A stretch of DNA of 6,193 nucleotides, from NCBI GenBank assembly GCA_023415815.1, contig JAEZJL010000093.1, forward strand, positions 1 through 6,193. Direction: 5' to 3'. Positions within the stretch are counted from its first letter, which is position 1; each line of letters begins with the position of its first letter. The notes under the pieces were generated by a model. It saw nothing but the letters and a program-made list of their open reading frames with translations. It had not been told where the DNA came from and did no database searches. This stretch comes from Bacillota bacterium. GTDB taxonomy: Bacteria > Bacillota > Clostridia > Acetivibrionales > DTU013. Both the position numbers and the translations under genes were made by a program. Shown one piece after another: positions 1 through 3,842 of this stretch.

Positions 1-234
1 CATTTCAGGCCGGAAGTCAACGCTTATCTCCACACCCGGCACCACCTCAAGCCCGAGCGCTTCAGCCTCTTTCAGCGCCTCCGGCAGACCTCCCATGGTA
101 TCGTGGTCAGTTACGGCTATGGCCCTAAGGCCCTTCGACGCGGCGTAGCGCACCAGGGCGGAAGGGGTAAAGCTGCCGTCCGATGCGGTGGTGTGAGTAT
201 GGAGGTCAATCAGTCCGGTATTATCAGAAGTCAT
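1..234 (-). CDS. PHP-domain phosphoesterase, N-terminal part (cut by window edge)
   Basis: The first 78 residues of a PHP-domain protein are visible; the gene runs off the left edge. The motifs are in family order: DLHTHTTASDG at residues 10-20, TDHDT at 42-46 and GVEIS at 67-71. These supply the His/Asp/Glu ligands of the metal centre in PHP hydrolases. The layout matches stand-alone PHP proteins of the TrpH/YciV type, some of which hydrolyse nucleoside bisphosphates or short RNA 5' ends; the substrate here cannot be told. A fusion to a polymerase or to a histidinol-phosphatase is less likely but not excluded. The ATG at 234 overlaps the end of the upstream DUF402 gene by 11 bases, which suggests translational coupling. 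An in-frame TTG at 240 has a better-placed AAAGGA five bases upstream, so the true start may be two codons earlier. Confidence 0.92.
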   Translation of the reverse strand, partial: MTSDNTGLIDLHTHTTASDGSFTPSALVRYAASKGLRAIAVTDHDTMGGLPEALKEAEALGLEVVPGVEISVDFRPEM

Positions 235-697
235 ATTCAATACATTCCTTTGGCGGAAAGTTCCCTTCATATATAATTCTGAGCAGCCGGTCGAGCGTCT
301 TCAGAGCCCTGCAGGCCTGTCCCACCGTTATAAGCCCCTCTTCGAGGGCTGTGGCCAGCTCATCGGTATCCAGCACCTTTATTTCTCCGCCCGGCATCAC
401 TTTTATGTCGATAAGCAGGTCCTCGAAAGTGTATTCATCCTTTTCGCTGTCATAAAGCACATCCACCATATCACAGTACCAGTAAAGCAGGCTGCCCGAC
501 GAATCATAAAATTTGCCGAGCTTGAAGCCCTCTTTCAGGAAAGCGTACGAAATTCCACCGTAGAAGTCCGGTCTGGGCCTGATTGTGGTCCACCGCGTTA
601 CCAGCAGCTCATCGCTCCTGTACAGTAATTCATCTCCGGATATATCCACTATTTCATAGGGTATATACCTCTTTCGCAGTATCGAGGGCTTTTTCAT
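224..697 (-). CDS. DUF402 domain-containing protein
   Basis: A complete 157-residue protein of the DUF402 family. The diagnostic stretch is visible: a KFYD strand (62-65), WYCD (73-76), LLID (94-97) and LDTDEL (109-114). In characterised relatives (the Ntdp nucleoside tri-/diphosphatases and FomD) the equivalent Asp/Glu residues bind divalent metal next to the phosphate. A phosphohydrolase acting on a nucleotide or related phosphoester is therefore the family-level expectation, but not shown for this clostridial branch. It has no signal peptide or membrane segment, so it is presumably cytosolic. I chose the ATG at 697 because TGAGGA lies just upstream; a TTG at 733 would extend it by 12 residues but lies close to the promoter and has no obvious ribosome binding site. 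It is first in an operon with the overlapping PHP gene, so two putative phosphoester hydrolases are co-expressed. Confidence 0.9.
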   Translation of the reverse strand: MKKPSILRKRYIPYEIVDISGDELLYRSDELLVTRWTTIRPRPDFYGGISYAFLKEGFKLGKFYDSSGSLLYWYCDMVDVLYDSEKDEYTFEDLLIDIKVMPGGEIKVLDTDELATALEEGLITVGQACRALKTLDRLLRIIYEGNFPPKECIEYDF

Positions 698-747
698 AGA
701 ATCCTCAGGCCTCTTTCCTAATAATATGCACAAAACTGTTTCTTTAC

Positions 748-775
748 ATTATACACAATATTGTCCCAATATCAA
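748..775 (-). promoter_or_regulatory. Sigma-A-type promoter for the DUF402-PHP operon
   Basis: Reading leftward, the -35 is TTGATA (770-775) and the -10 is TATAAT (748-753), with a 16-bp spacer. The -10 ends about 50 bases before the DUF402 ATG at 697. A perfect 10-bp palindrome, ACAATATTGT (755-764), sits inside the spacer and could be an operator, though an AT-rich palindrome of this size can arise by chance. Confidence 0.62.
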
Positions 776-827
776 AACGTTAATTTCCGGCGGCAGCCGC
801 TTTGTGTCATTAATTATTTCCCACTAT

Positions 828-856
828 TTGGTATTGATTGAAGCATGTGCTATAAT
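828..856 (+). promoter_or_regulatory. Extended -10 sigma-A-type promoter for the Cys-rich protein gene
   Basis: The -35 is TTGGTA (828-833), the spacer is exactly 17 bp, and the -10 is TATAAT (851-856), preceded by TGC (848-850), an extended -10 element. Transcription would start near 863, about 33 bases before the ATG at 896. This places the upstream ATG at 845 inside the promoter and rules it out as a start codon. Confidence 0.68.
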
Positions 857-895
857 AATCTATCATATACCTGCGAGAAACCGGAGGAGGTCAGC

Positions 896-1207
896 ATGAA
901 AAAAATAAAAAACTGCGGCAACTGCAGCAGGGGGATATTGATGAACATAAACAAGGATATCCTGTGCAGGATAAACGGCGTCGTCACCCAGGATTTTGTA
1001 TGCACGAAATATAAGGAGCTCACGGACGCGAAAATGCAAGGCGGACAGAAGTTCAAATGCGCCGACTGCGAATTCTTTATACAGGATAATCCCGAGGCGC
1101 CAGCAAATTCGGGCTTTTGCCAGCTTTTCACCGTGAGGTATTATAACGGCAGGACTAAAAACGCCTGCTCAAAATTCAGCAGAAAGAAGGAGCGCATCGT
1201 ATCATAA
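896..1207 (+). CDS. Small protein with two CxxC-C-C (zinc-ribbon-like) units
   Basis: A 103-residue basic protein that I do not recognise by name. Its eight cysteines fall into two equal sets: C7-x2-C10-x13-C24-x11-C36 and C55-x2-C58-x16-C75-x15-C91. Each unit opens with CxxC, has a hydrophobic middle, a third Cys next to a short polar turn, and ends with C-x-K followed by an aromatic residue (CTKY, CSKF). That is what an internal duplication of a roughly 35-residue four-cysteine metal-binding module looks like. Zinc is the likeliest metal; an iron-sulphur or redox role is possible. There is no signal peptide or membrane segment. The ATG at 896 is preceded by a strong GGAGGAGG at 883-890. It appears to be a single-gene unit with its own promoter. 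Function is unknown; nucleic-acid binding or a metal- or redox-dependent adaptor role are guesses. Confidence 0.85.
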   Translation: MKKIKNCGNCSRGILMNINKDILCRINGVVTQDFVCTKYKELTDAKMQGGQKFKCADCEFFIQDNPEAPANSGFCQLFTVRYYNGRTKNACSKFSRKKERIVS

Positions 1208-1230
1208 GGACTCAAGTATTTATTTCTGCA

Positions 1231-1250
1231 GTCCGATAAATATATTGGAC
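1231..1250. other. 8-bp hairpin downstream of the Cys-rich protein gene
   Basis: GTCCGATA and TATTGGAC pair over eight positions (one G-T wobble in each orientation) around an AATA tetraloop. It begins 23 bases after the stop codon at 1207. No T-run follows on the plus strand, so it is not a standard intrinsic terminator; it could protect the mRNA 3' end or be a weak pause site. Confidence 0.4.
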
Positions 1251-1262
1251 AAGCGTCAGCCA

Positions 1263-1302
1263 TTTACATTTTTCGATATATCATGCTATTATTTATATAT
1301 CG
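1263..1302 (+). promoter_or_regulatory. Lytic transglycosylase promoter with an overlapping inverted repeat
   Basis: A plausible promoter is TTTACA (1263-1268), 18-bp spacer, TATTAT (1287-1292), with TGC (1284-1286) forming an extended -10. A perfect inverted repeat flanks the -10: CGATATAT at 1274-1281 and ATATATCG at 1295-1302. The arm centres are 21 bp apart, about two helical turns, as expected for a dimeric DNA-binding protein. A repressor bound here would cover the -10. No match to the flagellar sigma-D consensus was seen. Confidence 0.5.
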
Positions 1303-1334
1303 GAGTATGATCGGGTATGCGGAGGTAAATACAA

Positions 1335-1988
1335 TTGATTCCAAATGTGTCGGATATATTTCAGCAGAAGCTGGATGAAATACAGAGCAGAATCCCTGTG
1401 AGGCTCAGAGGCGCCTCTGAAGACGGAGTTCCCTTTGAGGAATATCTGAATGATGCGGTCGCGGGTACGGGTGACGAAGCCGCGGGACTTTTGAACACGG
1501 CTGCAGCCGGCTCGGACTACAGCGCCGACCTGCAAAGAGCGCGTATTTCTCTCGCGGCCAATACGGCTCGCATGCCGGTTGACAAGGTCAGACTCATGAG
1601 CATGATTAATGAGAACATTCAGGCCGCTTCTTCCAAATACCATATCGATCCGGAGCTGATAAGAGCTGTTATCAAGCAGGAATCGGGGTTCAACCCCTAT
1701 TCCATTTCCAGCGCGGGCGCACAGGGCCTTATGCAGCTTATGCCCGGCACGGCGGACGCGCTTGGCGTGGAAAATCCATGGGACATATCCGAGAATATCG
1801 ACGGCGGGACAAGATATCTCAAAGATCAGCTTGTTGCCTTCAACGGCGACATAAGTCTCGCGCTGGCCGCATATAATGCCGGCCCCAACAGCGTGAGCAA
1901 ATATAACGGCATTCCGCCTTATGACGAAACTCAAAACTATGTGAAAAAGGTCCTGGCTAATTATAGCCAATATTCTCAAAATAAATAG
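1335..1988 (+). CDS. Lytic transglycosylase (SLT domain, GH23), no signal peptide
   Basis: A 217-residue protein with a C-terminal SLT domain (about 90-210), the lysozyme-like fold that cleaves MurNAc-GlcNAc bonds of peptidoglycan to 1,6-anhydro products. The GH23 signatures are all visible: catalytic Glu116 in KQESGFNP, GLMQLMP (131-137), AYNAGP (179-184) and the final PYDETQNYVKKV helix (195-206). The first 90 residues are polar and low in hydrophobics, with no signal peptide or membrane anchor, so the route to the wall is unclear; export by the flagellar apparatus or release on lysis are options. B. subtilis CwlQ (YjbJ) is, from memory, a comparable small SLT protein. The start is a TTG at 1335 with GGAGGT at 1321-1326; no in-frame ATG precedes the domain. 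It is a single-gene unit, convergent with tsaD. Confidence 0.95.
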   Translation: MIPNVSDIFQQKLDEIQSRIPVRLRGASEDGVPFEEYLNDAVAGTGDEAAGLLNTAAAGSDYSADLQRARISLAANTARMPVDKVRLMSMINENIQAASSKYHIDPELIRAVIKQESGFNPYSISSAGAQGLMQLMPGTADALGVENPWDISENIDGGTRYLKDQLVAFNGDISLALAAYNAGPNSVSKYNGIPPYDETQNYVKKVLANYSQYSQNK

Positions 1989-2017
1989 TATCCACACTAT
2001 CCACACATTTATCCACA
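1988..2017 (+). repeat. Three head-to-tail DnaA-box-like 9-mers
   Basis: GTATCCACA (1988-1996) and CTATCCACA (1997-2005) abut directly, and TTATCCACA (2009-2017) follows three bases later. The third is the perfect consensus DnaA box; the first two differ only at position 1. The array overlaps the last base of the transglycosylase stop codon. Same-strand, closely packed boxes are the arrangement at which DnaA binds cooperatively. Confidence 0.72.
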
Positions 2018-2106
2018 CAAGAAATTCCTACAAATTGCGTGGTTCGTGCCATATTTCCACATAATACACATACCCGCTTGTTACATTTTTCTTCAATTTA
2101 CAGACT

Positions 2107-2115
2107 TGTGGATAT
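2107..2115 (-). repeat. DnaA-box-like 9-mer, opposite orientation
   Basis: TGTGGATAT on the plus strand reads ATATCCACA on the minus strand, one mismatch from the DnaA-box consensus. It lies 90 bp from the triple array. A much weaker two-mismatch copy, ATTTCCACA, is at 2053-2061. Apart from these, the stretch 2018-2249 has no gene, terminator or promoter that I can support. Confidence 0.5.
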
Positions 2116-2249
2116 AGGCCGGAAGTCCCATTTACGTATGGGCAAGACGGGTTATTATGTGAACTGCGGGTTTCGACACTTTTCAATGAACGTCGATAAT
2201 TTACAATTGACACTGATACCTGACAAATCTTGAGATTATAGTTTTTATT

Positions 2250-2273
2250 TGTGGAAAACCATAGTTATCCACA
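2250..2273. repeat. Inverted pair of DnaA boxes
   Basis: TGTGGAAAA (2250-2258; minus strand TTTTCCACA, one mismatch) faces TTATCCACA (2265-2273; perfect consensus). The outer sequences TTGTGGA (2249-2255) and TCCACAA (2268-2274) form a 7-bp inverted repeat. The flank at 2234-2250 is AT-rich. Together with the boxes at 1988-2017 and 2107-2115 this makes six box-like sites in under 290 bp. Confidence 0.65.
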
Positions 2274-2282
2274 AGCAGTATG

Positions 2283-2412
2283 GGGTAATTTCTTGAAGAG
2301 AAATGTACAAAAAACTCAGAACCGGATGCCTTCGAGGCTTTTACTCGGGCAATTTGACGGTCGCAGAATGTACAAAAAGCTCAAAATCGACGTCTTCGGG
2401 AGACTTTATTCG
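2283..2412. repeat. Two imperfect 65-bp tandem repeats with an internal hairpin
   Basis: Unit 1 (from 2283) and unit 2 (from 2347) share GGGYAATTT, then ATGTACAAAAARCTCA (ATG at 2303 and 2368), then a short hairpin and TTTAYTCG. The hairpin is GCCT-TCG-AGGC (2328-2338) in unit 1 and GTCT-TCGGG-AGAC (2392-2404) in unit 2. The second base pair changes from C-G to T-A on both arms. The offset between units is 64-65 bp, so the two ATGs are in different frames and this is not one repetitive coding sequence. Unit 2 runs into the tsaD stop codon at 2406-2408. No transposase or terminal repeats are visible. Confidence 0.6.
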
Positions 2413-3422
2413 CCAAGCTTCAAACCCGGCACCGCATTCAGATTCAGCCCGGATACTTTTCCGGAAACATACTCGTAATAAGCCGCGCAGGCTATCATTG
2501 CGGCATTGTCCGTGCACAGGACAGGTTTCGGATAATACATGTCCATCCCGTTATCGGCAGCGGCGGCTCTCATATTCTCCCTGAGCAGGGAATTGGCTGC
2601 GACGCCTCCCGCCAGCGCGATCTTTTTTACTTTCTTCATCCTTGCCGCCTTGAGCGTATTGTTGACCAGGACGTCCACCACAGCCTTCTGGAAGCTGGCG
2701 CACACATCCTCCAGGACTATCCTGAGGCCCTTCTGCTCCATACCGTTGAGGTAGTTCAGCACAGCGGTCTTAAGCCCGCTGAAGCTGAAATCAAGACTTC
2801 CGTCGCTGAAATATACACGGGGAAAGGCGATTGCCCCGCTGTCTCCTCCGCGCGCCGTTTTGTCAATCAGCGGGCCGCCGGGGTAACCGAGCCCCACGGC
2901 CCTGGCGATCTTGTCGAAGGCCTCGCCTGCCGCGTCGTCCCTGGTCTGTCCCAGTATTTCAAAGCTTTTGTAGCCTTTGACATGGACGATATGGCTGTGG
3001 CCCCCTGAGGCGACAAGGCAAAGAAATGGCGGCTCCAGCTCCGTATGCTCCAGATAGTTGGCTGCGATATGGCCCTCTATATGATGTACGCCGACAAGCG
3101 GCCTGTCCAGCGTATAGGCAAGCCCTTTGGCAGCCGAGAGTCCTACCAGAAGCGCTCCTACAAGGCCGGGTCCGTAGGTAACGCCAATCACATCGACAGC
3201 CTCAAGCTCCGTAGAAGCCTCCTCAAGCGCCTGGCTGACAACCGGCAGAATGAGCTCGACATGCTTTCGCGACGCTATCTCGGGGACTACCCCCCCGAAT
3301 TTTTTGTGCAGCTCCACCTGGGAGGAGATAACATTGGACAGGATTGTCCTTCCGTTTACTACAACCGAAGCCGAAGTTTCGTCGCAGCTCGTCTCTATTC
3401 CCAGCACCGTTATATCCTTCAA
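2406..3422 (-). CDS. tsaD: tRNA N6-threonylcarbamoyladenosine (t6A37) transferase subunit TsaD
   Basis: TsaD (Gcp/YgjD, ASKHA fold) is the catalytic subunit that, with TsaB and TsaE, transfers the threonylcarbamoyl group from TC-AMP (made by TsaC) to A37 of ANN-decoding tRNAs in the cytosol. The length of 338-343 residues is normal. Numbering from the longer GTG form, one sees ETSCDE (15-20), the metal ligands H119 and H123 in HHIEGH, SGGHSH (144-149), the AGEAFDKIAR region (180-189), FSFSGLKTA (217-225), LAGGVAANS (285-293) and D310 in CTDNAAM. I prefer the TTG at 3422 (MKDITVLGIETSC) because GAAGGTG lies six bases upstream; a GTG at 3437 adds five residues but lacks a ribosome binding site. 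No tsaB or rimI neighbour is present, and the gene has its own leader and candidate promoter, so it is probably monocistronic. It converges on the transglycosylase gene across the DnaA-box region. Confidence 0.98.
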   Translation of the reverse strand: MKDITVLGIETSCDETSASVVVNGRTILSNVISSQVELHKKFGGVVPEIASRKHVELILPVVSQALEEASTELEAVDVIGVTYGPGLVGALLVGLSAAKGLAYTLDRPLVGVHHIEGHIAANYLEHTELEPPFLCLVASGGHSHIVHVKGYKSFEILGQTRDDAAGEAFDKIARAVGLGYPGGPLIDKTARGGDSGAIAFPRVYFSDGSLDFSFSGLKTAVLNYLNGMEQKGLRIVLEDVCASFQKAVVDVLVNNTLKAARMKKVKKIALAGGVAANSLLRENMRAAAADNGMDMYYPKPVLCTDNAAMIACAAYYEYVSGKVSGLNLNAVPGLKLGE

Positions 3423-3441
3423 ATTATGCACCTTCACCCAT

Positions 3442-3465
3442 ACGGCGGCCCTTTGCGGGCGCCGT
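3442..3465 (-). promoter_or_regulatory. GC-rich hairpin in the tsaD 5' leader
   Basis: Read on the minus strand, ACGGCGCCC, a GCAAA loop and GGGCCGCCGT pair over nine positions with one bulged C. The stem ends four bases before the GTG at 3437 and lies 3 bases ahead of the GGTGAAGG segment used for the TTG start. It is far more GC-rich than the AT-rich DNA on its upstream side. It is not followed by a T-run, so translational control or transcript stability is a better guess than termination. Confidence 0.5.
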
Positions 3466-3477
3466 GTATAATTAAAA

Positions 3478-3508
3478 ATACTATTTTACAGCTTATGATA
3501 GTATAACA
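3478..3508 (-). promoter_or_regulatory. Candidate tsaD promoter (extended -10) overlapped by an inverted repeat
   Basis: On the minus strand TGTTATACT (3508-3500) fits an extended -10 element, TGnTATAnT. No good -35 is present 17 bp upstream, only a T-rich stretch around 3523-3530, which extended -10 promoters tolerate. Perfect 7-bp arms ATACTAT (3478-3484) and ATAGTAT (3498-3504), 13 bp apart, overlap the -10. In RNA they could pair if transcription starts upstream; as DNA they could be an operator. Confidence 0.42.
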
Positions 3509-3566
3509 CTTTTTTCCGTATTTAAAAACAGATATTAAAGCAGAGGCCGGCAAAACGGAACAGCTT

Positions 3567-3595
3567 AAAAAAAAACATGGAGTTTTGGCTCCATG
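3567..3595 (-). terminator. Rho-independent terminator after lonB and the candidate RNA
   Basis: On the minus strand a perfect 7-bp stem, CATGGAG / CTCCATG (3576-3595), with a 6-base loop is followed directly by nine T (3575-3567). No T-run follows on the plus strand, so it acts leftward. It separates the lonB transcript and the candidate RNA from tsaD, whose leader begins downstream. Confidence 0.88.
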
Positions 3596-3605
3596 CCCCT
3601 CAATA

Positions 3606-3830
3606 GGAGAAATGCTAATGTTCTTTTCAATAATATCAGAAAATTTTTCCAAGCAACATAGCCGATTGTGCCCATAAACGCAGGCCATTAGTCCTATTTT
3701 CAGGCCTCCGGCCCTGTATGAGAATGCCGTTCTGCGAGCATGGGTCCCACGGACCCCGGCTGTTTCCGTACCCAGGCAAATGCTGCTGTCCGTTCGGCCA
3801 TACGGTACTTTCGAGGCCCTGAACATCTCC
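3606..3830 (-). ncRNA. Candidate structured RNA between lonB and its terminator
   Basis: About 225 bases with no convincing gene: the minus-strand frame through it (TTG at 3839) gives a 67-residue Gly/Asn/Gln/Trp-rich peptide unlike any family I know, with no ribosome binding site. Its two ends are complementary on the minus strand: GGAGATGTTC (3830-3821) pairs with GAACA (3623-3619) and TCTCC (3610-3606), with an 8-base bulge. Further in, GTATGGCCGA (3803-3794) pairs with TCGGCTATGT (3665-3656) over ten positions, three of them G-U, leaving a large internal loop. Apical hairpins are GGGTCC-GTG-GGACCC (3756-3742) and CAGGGCCGGAGGCCTG (3716-3701). A closing stem, an open bubble, a rod and then a terminator 10 bases later recall 6S RNA in outline, but I could not match a 6S consensus. 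No promoter is evident, so it may be a processed lonB 3' UTR. Confidence 0.4.
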
Positions 3831-3842
3831 AGTACGCAAAGC

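Noticed and set aside
845..895. Upstream ATG at 845 as the start of the Cys-rich protein
   Set aside because: It lies within the promoter, before the likely transcription start, whereas the ATG at 896 has a strong GGAGGAGG site.
1293..2018. Minus-strand open frame (241 codons) opposite the transglycosylase gene
   Set aside because: It is a shadow of a gene with all GH23 motifs in the other strand and has no recognisable domain or ribosome binding site.
2127..2142. CCCAT-TTACGT-ATGGG hairpin as a transglycosylase terminator
   Set aside because: Only 5 bp of stem and no T-run on either strand; no clear intrinsic terminator for the transglycosylase gene was found in the gap.
1988..2273. The chromosomal replication origin (oriC)
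   Set aside because: None of the usual neighbours (dnaA, dnaN, rpmH, rnpA) is present and no convincing unwinding element with DnaA-trio repeats was seen; a secondary DnaA-box cluster is the safer reading.
2303..2584. Plus-strand small frames starting MYKKL in the tandem repeats
   Set aside because: The two ATGs are out of frame with each other, both frames run antisense into tsaD, and ribosome binding sites are poor. The similarity of the two peptides follows from the DNA repeat.
3701..3716. CAGGGCCGGA resembling the SRP RNA apical region
   Set aside because: The conserved GGAAGGNAGCAGCC segment that should follow is missing, so it is only a short chance match.
3636..3839. 67-codon minus-strand frame between lonB and the terminator
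   Set aside because: TTG start without a ribosome binding site, odd composition, no recognised family; the region's inverted repeats fit an RNA better.
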